A stretch of DNA of 7,463 nt. Origin: Anaerovibrio sp. (GTDB taxonomy: Bacteria; Bacillota; Negativicutes; Selenomonadales; Selenomonadaceae). The notes beneath the pieces are model-generated. The model was not told the DNA's origin. It made no database searches and saw only the letters and a program-made list of their open reading frames with translations. The stretch spans positions 1 to 7,463 of the forward strand of contig JAEDOE010000051.1 in NCBI GenBank assembly GCA_016302095.1, read 5' to 3'. Positions 1 to 6,483 of the stretch are shown one piece after another. Every line of letters starts with the position of its first letter. The stretch's first letter is position 1. The position numbers were made by a program, and so were the translations under genes.

Positions 1-257
1 GCTGAATCCATCCACTGCTTTTCCGCCGGATTTTGAAATACCACTGACGCCACAGCCTGACGGTTCAGGGTCCTGTCATCGTTCAGCACCTTTTCGCCAT
101 AACGGTCATAATACGCCTGCCACAAAAAATTGTCCGGCTCTGCCAGCTGCCAGGCAATCCTGTCCGCATCAATAACAGCGTAGCCATGCTCTGCCAGCAG
201 CCTTGACACCGTCGACTTGCCGCTGGCAATACCGCCTGTAAGCCCTATGATTTTCAT
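1..257 (-). CDS. coaE: Dephospho-CoA kinase, N-terminal part (gene continues off the left edge)
   Basis: CoaE phosphorylates the 3'-hydroxyl of dephospho-CoA with ATP, the last step of coenzyme A synthesis, in the cytoplasm. Only the first 85 codons lie in the window. The translation starts MKIIGLTGGIASGKST, a P-loop (G-x4-GKS/T, residues 8-16), followed at residues 30-35 by DADRIA, the conserved acidic segment of CoaE. The segment around residues 65-80 (NRQAVASVVFQNP) matches the usual region after the lid. The ATG at 255-257 is preceded by GGGAGGTG (264-271) at good spacing, which fixes the start. It follows mutM in the same direction with a 118-bp gap, in the polA-mutM-coaE order known from Bacilli. 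It may be co-transcribed, although a weak internal promoter (295-323) is also possible. No defect is visible in the part present. Confidence 0.95.
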   Translation of the reverse strand, partial: MKIIGLTGGIASGKSTVSRLLAEHGYAVIDADRIAWQLAEPDNFLWQAYYDRYGEKVLNDDRTLNRQAVASVVFQNPAEKQWMDS

Positions 258-285
258 CCTCTGCACCTCCCGTTTAATGACAATG

Positions 286-315
286 CTATACTATACTTTA
301 CTTTATTTTATTTCA
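286..315. repeat. Degenerate 5-bp tandem repeat in the mutM-coaE gap
   Basis: On the plus strand the units are CTATA, CTATA, CTTTA, CTTTA, TTTTA, TTTCA, six consecutive pentamers that each differ little from the next. The stretch is AT-rich and lies about 30-60 bp upstream of the coaE start, overlapping the possible coaE promoter. It is probably slippage-derived. Any role in expression is inference. Confidence 0.5.
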
Positions 316-323
316 CAGCTCAA
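295..323 (-). promoter_or_regulatory. Possible weak promoter for coaE
   Basis: On the minus strand TTGAGC (318-323) and TAAAGT (295-300) are separated by exactly 17 bp, each matching the vegetative consensus at four of six positions. Transcription would start about 30 bp before the coaE ATG. The AT-rich repetitive context makes a chance match quite possible, and coaE could equally be read from the polA promoter. Confidence 0.25.
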
Positions 324-375
324 CATCAGCTTGATAACTTACTTCGAGACAACTTACAGCTTGCTTCGTATCAAT

Positions 376-1206
376 CTAAATCTTCTGGCAGGATGGACAG
401 AAACGGGTTCCCCTGCCCCCTACCTTGGTTTTCTCAATCAGCGCACCGCATCTCTTGCAGGCCTCGCCATCCCTGCCATAAACAAAGAGATTTTCCTGAT
501 GGCTTCCCTTGCCTCCATTGCCATCACGATAATCACGGAAAGTCGTGCCGCCATCTGCAATGCCGTCCGCTATAACCCTGTTTACAGCCTCATGCAGCCG
601 CTGTATTTCATCACCTGTCAATGAGCCTGCCAGCCGCATAGGATGCACCCCTGCCAGGAACAGCGCCTCATCCACATAGATATTGCCCAGGCCGCCAACC
701 TTGCTCTGGTCCAGCAAAAAGCTCTTGATGCGCGTTTTCCTGCCAGCGACGGCTTCCGCCAGATACTCAGGCGTAAATTTCTCCGACAATGGCTCCGGCC
801 CCATTTCCGCCATGCCCCTGATGCGCCACAGCTCATCCTGATGCATGGCATACAAGGTGCCAAAGGTACGGGTGTCACTAAACACCAGCCTTGCCCCATC
901 ATCCAAATAAATAATCACGCGGTTGTGGTGGCTGTCATCCGCTGCCCCGGCTGCCACATACACCAGCTGCCCCGTCATCCGCAGATGAAAAATCAGTGAC
1001 ACCTGGTTGGACAGCTGCAAAAGCAGATATTTGCCGATGCGCTCCAGCCCCACAATATCTTCCTGCAAAATCCTCGCCACGAATGCCTCCGGCTCCGGCC
1101 ACTTAATCTGCCGTGCCAAAAGCACCTCCACATTCTCTATTTTCCTGCCCCTGATATGTGGCTCCAGCGACCGCCTGATGGTCTCTATTTCCGGCATCTC
1201 CGGCAT
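376..1206 (-). CDS. mutM: Formamidopyrimidine-DNA glycosylase (Fpg/MutM)
   Basis: Bifunctional DNA glycosylase/AP lyase that removes 8-oxoguanine and ring-opened purines from DNA in base-excision repair. The protein has 276 aa, the normal family length. With the start at the ATG at 1204-1206 it begins MPEMPEIET, giving the catalytic Pro2 and Glu3 that the family requires. An in-frame TTG two codons upstream (1210-1212) would bury Pro2, and GGGGG (1215-1219) sits 8 nt before the ATG, so the ATG is preferred. Also visible are the catalytic-type lysine in IGKYL (Lys59), the HLRMTGQL loop, the helix-two-turn-helix segment GGLGNIYVDEALF, and a C-terminal zinc finger with two CxxC pairs (CKRC and CPSC) flanking the GGRGTRF hairpin. 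It lies 50 bp downstream of polA on the same strand, consistent with a repair operon. Nothing is broken or missing. Confidence 0.96.
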   Translation of the reverse strand: MPEMPEIETIRRSLEPHIRGRKIENVEVLLARQIKWPEPEAFVARILQEDIVGLERIGKYLLLQLSNQVSLIFHLRMTGQLVYVAAGAADDSHHNRVIIYLDDGARLVFSDTRTFGTLYAMHQDELWRIRGMAEMGPEPLSEKFTPEYLAEAVAGRKTRIKSFLLDQSKVGGLGNIYVDEALFLAGVHPMRLAGSLTGDEIQRLHEAVNRVIADGIADGGTTFRDYRDGNGGKGSHQENLFVYGRDGEACKRCGALIEKTKVGGRGTRFCPSCQKI

Positions 1207-1256
1207 AATCAATTCCCCCAGTCCTCATCCAGACTAAATCACACTTATGCTTTATA

Positions 1257-4007
1257 TCACTTTGCTTCCGCCCAGTTTTCGCCGGTATTGATATCTATGG
1301 TCAGCGGCACGGAAAGCTCTGCCGCCTTTTCCATTGCCTCCTGCAGGAGAACCGTTACCTGAGCAAGTTCATCCTTTGTTACCTCCAGCACCAGCTCATC
1401 ATGTACCTGCAGCAAAATACGGCTTTTCAGCCCTGCATTCCGCAGTGCCCTGTCAGCCCGTATCATCGCCAGCTTGATAATATCCGCTGCCGTCCCCTGA
1501 ATAGGGGTATTCATGGCCATGCGCTCAGCCAGGGAACGCTGGTTGAAATTGCTGCTCCTGATGGCAGGCAAATCACGGCGGCGGCCATACCTGGTCAGCA
1601 CATAGCCATTTTCCTTTGCCTCTGCCACAACCTTGTCAATAAAGCTCTTTACCCCCTGGCACTTGGCAAAATACTTGTCAATATAATCCTTTGCCTCTGC
1701 CCGTGGGATATGCAGGTCCTGTGCCAGCCCATAGTCGCTGATGCCGTAGACAATACCGAAGTTGACAGCCTTTGCCTTGCGGCGCAGCTCACCATTCACC
1801 TCGTCTATTGCCACGCCGAAAACCTCAGCCGCAGTCCTGGCATGGACGTCCTCCTGCTGCCTGAAGGCACGCAGGAAATTTTCGTCCTGTGACATGTCAG
1901 CCAGCACACGCAGCTCAATCTGGCTGTAATCTGCCGAAAGCAGCAGGTCATACCCCTCCCCCGGCTCAAACAGCTCCCGGATGTGCCTGCCTTCCTCCCG
2001 GCGCACAGGGATATTCTGCAAATTCGGCTCCGAGCTGCTGAGCCTGCCGGTTGCGGTGACAGTCTGATTGAAGGTTGTATGCACCCGGCAGGTACTGCTG
2101 TCTATCAAGGGAGCTATACCGTCCAAATATGTGGATTTCAGCTTTGTCCACAGGCGATAATCAAGAATTTTGCCTATGATGGGATGCTGGTTGTAAAGCT
2201 CGTTCAGTACCTCTACATTGGTTGAGTAACCTGTTTTCGTCTTTTTGATGACAGGCAGCTTCAAATCATCAAAAAGCACCTCTCCCAGCTGCTTCGGGGA
2301 GGAGATGTTAAATTCCCTGCCAGCCAGGCTGTGGATTTCCTTTGCCAGGGCAGCAATTTTTTCCGCCACCTGCTCCGTCTGCTGCTGCAGCTTCTGGCTG
2401 TTTACCCTGATGCCAGCCTGCTCCATGTCAGCCAGCACACGCACCAGGGGAAGCTCTATTTCCTCATACAGCTTCGTCATGCCAAGGGCAGCCAGCCTGC
2501 CGGTCATAGTCTCCGCAACATCCATCAGCACCAGGCACTGCCAGCCAGCCAGCTCCGCCTGCTGCCACCCATCAGCCTTCTCAATCACATTGCTGCTGCC
2601 ATACCGTTCAGCCAAATCCTCTACGGCATACCTGCTGGCAGAAGGGTTCAGCAGATAGCCTGTCAGCTCCAAATCCACCACCCTGCCGGACATTTCGATG
2701 CCTGCAAGATAAAATTCCTTCATGCCATGCAGGTACTTGGTGATTTTCTCATTGGACAAAGCAGCCGCAAATGCCGCCCAGGCGGGATTTTTTGCCACAT
2801 CCGCTGCAGGCTCCTGTTCAGCCTCAGCCATTTCCATACCGGCAAAAAGGCTATCCATGCCGCCATCATCAGAGCCATCCTCATTGCAGCTGAAATAATA
2901 AAGCTCAGGCCTCTTTCCCCCTGCATCTGCCAGGGCAACAGCAACGGCCAGCAGCCGCCTGCGAGGCACCTTGCCTTCAGCTACAGGCACCAGGTAAATG
3001 CTGCCGCACTTTGCTGCCTTCCTGGCAAGGCTCCTGCCCTCCTTCTCCGTCTGCAAAAGGGTAATCTCCAGCAGCTTCCTGGCAGCCTCATCCCCCTCTG
3101 CCCCGCTATGGCCAGCTGTGCCACCGGCATACATGGACGCCAGCTTTTTCACATAGCGCAAGATGGAACGGATATCATACCTGCCATAAAACTTGTTTAA
3201 TGCCTCCCCATCAAGCCCCAGGGCAAAGCTCTCCCGGTCAAACTCCACCGGCACATCCAGCTTGATAGTGGCCAGCTGCTTGGAAAGCACTGCCTGCTGC
3301 TGATTGTCACGCAGCCGTTCCTTCAATGCCTTGCCTGAGATTTCCTCAATATGGAGCAGCACCTGCTCCACGGAGCCATAGGCGGCAATCAGCTTGATAG
3401 CCGTTTTCGGGCCAACCTTCGGCACACCCGGAATATTATCCGAGGCATCCCCCATCAGTCCCTTCAAATCAATCAGCTGAATAGGAGACAGCCCCTCGTA
3501 CTCCGCCTGAAATGCCGCTTCATCATAAACTGCCAGATCGGATATGCCCTTTTTCGTAAACAATACCGTCAGGTCCGGCTTTACCAGCTGCAGGGCATCC
3601 CTGTCACCTGTCACCACATAGGCTTCCATGCCCTGCGCCACTGCCTTGTTTGCCAGGGTGCCGATAATGTCATCAGCCTCATACCCCTCCAGCTCCAAAA
3701 GAGGCACGCCCCATGCCTCTGCCAGCTCGTGCAGCATCGGCACCTGGCTGCGCAGCTCCTCCGGCATAGGCTTCCTGGTTCCCTTGTACTCTGCAAACAT
3801 ATCCGTGCGGAAGGTATGCTTGCCCTTGTCAAAGGCAATTGCCAGATAATCAGGCCGCCAGTCATTCAAAAGCTTTACCAGCATGTTGGAAAAGCCCACT
3901 ATGGCATTGGTGTACACACCTGCCCCGGATTCCAGAAGCGGCAGGGCATAATACGCCCGATACAAAAGACTGCTGCCATCCAGGATAAAAAATTTCTGCT
4001 TGTTCAT
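1257..4007 (-). CDS. polA: DNA polymerase I, proofreading residues apparently lost
   Basis: Family A polymerase for Okazaki-fragment maturation and gap repair, 916 aa. Residues 1 to about 290 form the 5'-nuclease: FILDGS (Asp10), AFDKGKHTFR (Asp60), GYEADD (Glu110, Asp112, Asp113), TGDRDALQ (Asp135, Asp137) and LMGDASDNIPG (Asp187, Asp190), all metal ligands present. Residues 310-500 match the 3'-5' exonuclease fold only loosely. The DxE motif and the later exonuclease aspartates of E. coli PolA are not visible, and an acidic low-complexity stretch (about 375-402) interrupts the domain, so proofreading is probably absent, as in Bacillus stearothermophilus and Taq PolA. The polymerase domain is intact: motif A SADYSQIELR (Asp693), motif B R742-K746-F750-Y754 and motif C QVHDELVLEV (His869, Asp870, Glu871). 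The ATG at 4005-4007 has AAGGGA just upstream. It is the first gene of the polA-mutM-coaE run. Confidence 0.97.
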   Translation of the reverse strand: MNKQKFFILDGSSLLYRAYYALPLLESGAGVYTNAIVGFSNMLVKLLNDWRPDYLAIAFDKGKHTFRTDMFAEYKGTRKPMPEELRSQVPMLHELAEAWGVPLLELEGYEADDIIGTLANKAVAQGMEAYVVTGDRDALQLVKPDLTVLFTKKGISDLAVYDEAAFQAEYEGLSPIQLIDLKGLMGDASDNIPGVPKVGPKTAIKLIAAYGSVEQVLLHIEEISGKALKERLRDNQQQAVLSKQLATIKLDVPVEFDRESFALGLDGEALNKFYGRYDIRSILRYVKKLASMYAGGTAGHSGAEGDEAARKLLEITLLQTEKEGRSLARKAAKCGSIYLVPVAEGKVPRRRLLAVAVALADAGGKRPELYYFSCNEDGSDDGGMDSLFAGMEMAEAEQEPAADVAKNPAWAAFAAALSNEKITKYLHGMKEFYLAGIEMSGRVVDLELTGYLLNPSASRYAVEDLAERYGSSNVIEKADGWQQAELAGWQCLVLMDVAETMTGRLAALGMTKLYEEIELPLVRVLADMEQAGIRVNSQKLQQQTEQVAEKIAALAKEIHSLAGREFNISSPKQLGEVLFDDLKLPVIKKTKTGYSTNVEVLNELYNQHPIIGKILDYRLWTKLKSTYLDGIAPLIDSSTCRVHTTFNQTVTATGRLSSSEPNLQNIPVRREEGRHIRELFEPGEGYDLLLSADYSQIELRVLADMSQDENFLRAFRQQEDVHARTAAEVFGVAIDEVNGELRRKAKAVNFGIVYGISDYGLAQDLHIPRAEAKDYIDKYFAKCQGVKSFIDKVVAEAKENGYVLTRYGRRRDLPAIRSSNFNQRSLAERMAMNTPIQGTAADIIKLAMIRADRALRNAGLKSRILLQVHDELVLEVTKDELAQVTVLLQEAMEKAAELSVPLTIDINTGENWAEAK

Positions 4008-4030
4008 GATTCCCTTCCACCCCTATAAGC

Positions 4031-4080
4031 TATGTATTGCACATACTGCGCTATATTACACTATATTGCACTATATTGCG
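4031..4080 (-). repeat. 10-bp tandem repeats in the polA leader
   Basis: Read on the minus strand, consecutive decamers are CGCAATATAG, TGCAATATAG, TGTAATATAG and CGCAGTATGT, followed by a diverged unit GCAATACATA. The first three differ at only one or two positions. The last units also form a small hairpin (TATGT at 4031-4035 with ACATA at 4041-4045, 5-nt loop) shortly before the polA ribosome binding site. The array lies between the predicted promoter and the start codon, so it would be transcribed into the 5' leader. Function is unknown. Confidence 0.6.
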
Positions 4081-4113
4081 CTGTTATTTTAAGCCACTCA
4101 TACTGCATGTACC

Positions 4114-4142
4114 ATTTTATCATTCATACATGAAATTCTCAA
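4114..4142 (-). promoter_or_regulatory. Predicted sigma-70/sigma-A promoter of the polA operon
   Basis: On the minus strand TTGAGA (4137-4142, five of six consensus bases) is followed after exactly 17 bp by TAAAAT (4114-4119, five of six). A TG one base before the -10 element adds an extended -10 feature. Transcription would start near 4107 and leave a leader of about 100 nt before polA. The -35 element touches the T-rich tail of the permease terminator. Confidence 0.6.
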
Positions 4143-4190
4143 GAAAACACAGAAAAAGGAGCCGCGTGCCAGGGCAGCACAACAGCCCCT
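4141..4190 (-). terminator. Rho-independent terminator of the permease gene
   Basis: On the minus strand AGGGGCTG (4190-4183) pairs with CGGCTCCT (4164-4157), with two G-T wobbles. The helix continues through a T-G pair and, after a single bulged T, through GTGCT (4180-4176) pairing with GGCAC (4170-4166). This gives about 14 base pairs closed by a 5-nt loop. A T-rich tail (TTTTC, then further T clusters) follows at 4156-4141. It begins about 60 nt after the permease stop codon and ends just before the polA promoter. Confidence 0.75.
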
Positions 4191-4248
4191 CATAAAACTG
4201 CATTTGATTGTCAGCCGCCAATCGGCAGCAATCCTGCCAGCAAACGGA

Positions 4249-5625
4249 CTAATTGGAGGACACCAGCGCCCGCCGCAGCTTCCACTGCCGTACCCTGTAC
4301 ACTGCCATCGGCACCACCAGGAACGGCACGCCCACCAGCAGGCTTTCCCGCAAATCCGGCTCAAAGGCCAGCACCACCAGGCAGAAGACCTGTGCCCAGA
4401 TGCCGAACAGGGTAACATAAGGAAACAGCGGTGTCTTGTACTTCAATGCCGCAAAGGTGCCGTCAGCCACCGCCTGCTTGCGGAAGCGATACTGGCTCCA
4501 GCAGATGGAAATCCAGGCAATCGCCCCGGTAAAGCCCGACAGAGCCAAAAGGTAGGTGTAAACCGTTGCACTGGCATCAAAGCTGTACAGCAGGATGATG
4601 AACCAGCAGGAAACGATAGAAATCAGTACCGCATTCTTTGGCATGCCATTCTTGTTCAGCTCCGCAAAGCACCTTGGCGCCATGCCAAGGGTAGCCAGGG
4701 AATACATGGCACGGCTGGTACCATACAGGCCGGAGTTGGAGCAGGACAATGCCGCCGTCAGCACCACGAAGGCAAACAGGGCACTGAAGCGCTCAAAGCC
4801 GTAGTTTGCCATGGCAACGGCAAACACGCTGTCATCCAGCCCCGCCTTATCCCAGGGCAGGATGGAAATCAATACCGAGATAGGAATGATATACAGGGCA
4901 ATAATACGCCAGGTCACGTTGCGCACTGCCAGCGGAATGCTCTTTTCAGGATTTTTGCACTCCCCTGCTGCCAGGCCGATGATTTCCGTGCCCTGAAAAT
5001 TGACCAGGATAATGGTCATGGTGAGGATAATGGACCAATAGCCATGAGGAGCAAATCCGCCGCTGCCCAAGAAGATACTGCTGCCCAGATAGCCGGTATC
5101 TCCTATGATGCCAAAGACAATCAGGGCACCCACGATGCTGAAGGCAATCAAGGCAATAATCTTGATGATTGCCAGCCAGAATTCGCTCTCACCAAACTTA
5201 TCCACATGAAACAGGTTGACTATTGTCACCAGCAAGCCAAAAAGCACAGCCCACCAAAGCTGGCTGATCTGGGGGACGAAATTATTCATGATTATCCCGG
5301 CGGCAATCATCTCCGAGGGGACATAGGAAACCCAGGTCATCCAGTAGGTCCAGCCTACACCGCAGGCCCACGTAGGGCCGATGTATTTACGGGCATAAGT
5401 AACAAAGGAACCGGCTATGGGCTCCGCCACTGCCAGCTCCGCCAGGCAGAGCATCACGCACAGCACAATAGCACCGCCCAGCAGATACGATAATATCGCT
5501 GCCGGCCCCGCCTTTTCAAGTACATATCCCGTTCCCAGAAAATAACCGCTGCCAATAATCCCCCCCAGGGAAATCAGCTGCAAATGGCGATTTTTCAGCC
5601 CTCTGTTCATTTTTGGCTCGTCCAT
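4249..5625 (-). CDS. AAT-family amino acid permease, RocC/RocE-like
   Basis: Cytoplasmic-membrane amino acid importer of the APC superfamily, probably proton-coupled, 458 aa and about 12 hydrophobic segments. Family signatures are clear. The broken TM1 has LISLGGIIGSGYFLGTG (residues 17-33). Also present are AEPIAGSFVTYARKYIGP (67-84), GTEIIGLAAGECKNPEKSIP (212-231) and SCSNSGLYGTSR (294-305). From memory, the TM1 motif, the GESEFW segment and the C-terminal LKYKTPLFP region resemble B. subtilis RocC/RocE arginine/ornithine permeases. A cationic substrate is therefore a fair guess but not proven. The start is uncertain. An in-frame ATG at 5686-5688 would add 21 basic residues and has GAGGT upstream, but it lies inside a stable inverted repeat. 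The ATG at 5623-5625 gives a tail of normal length for the family. The gene stands alone between its own terminator and the divergent chromate-transporter operon. Confidence 0.88.
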   Translation of the reverse strand: MDEPKMNRGLKNRHLQLISLGGIIGSGYFLGTGYVLEKAGPAAILSYLLGGAIVLCVMLCLAELAVAEPIAGSFVTYARKYIGPTWACGVGWTYWMTWVSYVPSEMIAAGIIMNNFVPQISQLWWAVLFGLLVTIVNLFHVDKFGESEFWLAIIKIIALIAFSIVGALIVFGIIGDTGYLGSSIFLGSGGFAPHGYWSIILTMTIILVNFQGTEIIGLAAGECKNPEKSIPLAVRNVTWRIIALYIIPISVLISILPWDKAGLDDSVFAVAMANYGFERFSALFAFVVLTAALSCSNSGLYGTSRAMYSLATLGMAPRCFAELNKNGMPKNAVLISIVSCWFIILLYSFDASATVYTYLLALSGFTGAIAWISICWSQYRFRKQAVADGTFAALKYKTPLFPYVTLFGIWAQVFCLVVLAFEPDLRESLLVGVPFLVVPMAVYRVRQWKLRRALVSSN

Positions 5626-5669
5626 TGTCCACTTAACACAACCTTTCCTATGCAACCAGCGCATTTTTT

Positions 5670-5695
5670 CGTCACGCCGCAGCGGCATGACGTCA
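5670..5695. promoter_or_regulatory. GC-rich inverted repeat plus TGACGTCA palindrome upstream of the permease
   Basis: CGTCA (5670-5674) and GCCGC (5676-5680) mirror GCGGC (5682-5686) and TGACG (5688-5692) around a central A, with a single C/A mismatch. TGACG also belongs to the perfect 8-bp palindrome TGACGTCA (5688-5695). In the permease mRNA this would form a strong hairpin covering the alternative upstream ATG. It is not followed by a T run on the permease strand, so it is not a terminator. An operator or leader hairpin is the likeliest explanation, but the binding protein is unknown. Confidence 0.45.
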
Positions 5696-5750
5696 CAAAC
5701 CTCTAAACCGTAATAATAATACCACTTTTGCAGGCAAAATACTATAAAAA

Positions 5751-5779
5751 TTTACCATGAATTATTTATATGCTATAAT
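5751..5779 (+). promoter_or_regulatory. Promoter of the chromate-transporter operon
   Basis: TTTACC (5751-5756) is followed after exactly 17 bp by a perfect TATAAT (5774-5779), preceded by TGC as an extended -10 element. The -10 sits inside the 11-bp palindrome GCTATAATAGC (5772-5782). Transcription would start near 5786, leaving a leader of about 97 nt. Confidence 0.7.
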
Positions 5780-5801
5780 AGCTTTAGTAAATGAAATCGG
5801 C

Positions 5802-5854
5802 GTATTCCGCTGTATTGCCACACAATGCCAAACGGTATTGCACAGGCGGATTAC
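5802..5854 (+). promoter_or_regulatory. Long hairpin in the chromate-transporter mRNA leader
   Basis: GTA (5802-5804), TCCGC (5806-5810) and TGT (5811-5813) pair with ACA (5842-5844), GCGGA (5846-5850) and TAC (5852-5854). That is 11 base pairs with one T/T mismatch (5805/5851) and one bulged G (5845). The loop can form a short extra stem between GCC and GGT. No T run follows, so it is not a simple terminator. It ends 14 nt before the AGGAGG ribosome binding site and could affect translation or mRNA stability. It matches no riboswitch I recognise. Confidence 0.45.
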
Positions 5855-5868
5855 ACATTCTGCATTCT

Positions 5869-5874
5869 AGGAGG
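5869..5874 (+). promoter_or_regulatory. Ribosome binding site that decides the first chr start
   Basis: A perfect AGGAGG lies 8 nt before the ATG at 5883. A competing ATG at 5879, only 4 nt away, opens a three-codon frame ending in TGA (5888-5890) and overlaps the true start, so 5883 is chosen. Confidence 0.8.
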
Positions 5875-5882
5875 AACGATGT

Positions 5883-6467
5883 ATGGCTGACACACAGAAA
5901 CTGTCCATAAAGCCGGGGACAGGTCATTTTTACTGGATACTTTTCAAGAGCACCTTTATTATCAGTGCCTTTACCGTAGGCGGCGGCATGGTGATTATAC
6001 CGCTGCTGAAAGCCAAGTTCGTGGACGAATACGGCTGGATTGATGACAAGGAAACCCTGGATATCGTTGCCATTGCCCAGTCCATGCCGGGCGTTATGGC
6101 AGTCAATGCCGCCATCATGCTGGGCTACCGCATGTCAGGCTTTGCCGGTACTATGGTAACGCTGCTTGCCACGATTATGCCGCCACTGATTACCATGACC
6201 ATTATTGCCATGTTCTACGACATGTTTGCCCACAACCAGTACATACAGATGGTACTGAAGGGGATGCAGTGCGGTGCCACCGCCATTATCGTCAACGTGG
6301 TCTTTAATCTGGTGAAAAAGCTGATAAAGAAGCAGCTGGTACTGCCTATCCTGATTTTTCTCGGCACCATGATTGCCGTGCTGGCTTTTGATGTGAACCT
6401 GATGTACTGTGTGCTGGCTGATGCCCTGCTGGGGCTTCTTCTGCTGCGGGATGCCAAATACAATTAA
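5883..6467 (+). CDS. Chromate transporter family protein, first half of a split pair
   Basis: Short-chain CHR-family membrane protein (chromate transporter domain), 194 aa. Full-length ChrA carries two such domains in about 400 aa, so this one is a single domain. The family signatures are FTVGGGMVIIP (residues 30-40) near the first membrane segment, the QSMPGVMAVNAA segment (66-77) and GFAGTMVTLLATIMPP (86-101), with four to six hydrophobic segments and a basic patch LVKKLIKKQ in the second half. Characterised two-gene CHR pairs, such as the one in B. subtilis, need both partners to export chromate. The partner follows here after 16 bp. Whether chromate is the natural substrate in this organism cannot be told from the sequence. 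It has a strong promoter and a structured leader, and lies divergent to the amino acid permease. Confidence 0.92.
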   Translation: MADTQKLSIKPGTGHFYWILFKSTFIISAFTVGGGMVIIPLLKAKFVDEYGWIDDKETLDIVAIAQSMPGVMAVNAAIMLGYRMSGFAGTMVTLLATIMPPLITMTIIAMFYDMFAHNQYIQMVLKGMQCGATAIIVNVVFNLVKKLIKKQLVLPILIFLGTMIAVLAFDVNLMYCVLADALLGLLLLRDAKYN

Positions 6468-6483
6468 GGAGGGCTGCATAAAC

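Noticed and set aside
2331..3200. 289-codon plus-strand open frame opposite polA
   Set aside because: It is antisense to the conserved polymerase, with biased composition and no motif of its own.
4204..5493. 429-codon plus-strand open frame opposite the permease
   Set aside because: It is antisense to a clearly conserved permease, with a His/Gln/Arg-rich composition typical of the reverse frame of such genes and no family signature.
4034..5844. GTATTGCACA shared by the polA leader (4034-4043) and the chr leader (5835-5844)
   Set aside because: Exact 10-bp matches are expected by chance many times in a window of this size.
5879..5890. Three-codon frame (ATG TAT GGC TGA) overlapping the first chr start
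   Set aside because: It is only 4 nt from the Shine-Dalgarno sequence and too short to be meaningful. It is probably chance overlap with the true ATG.
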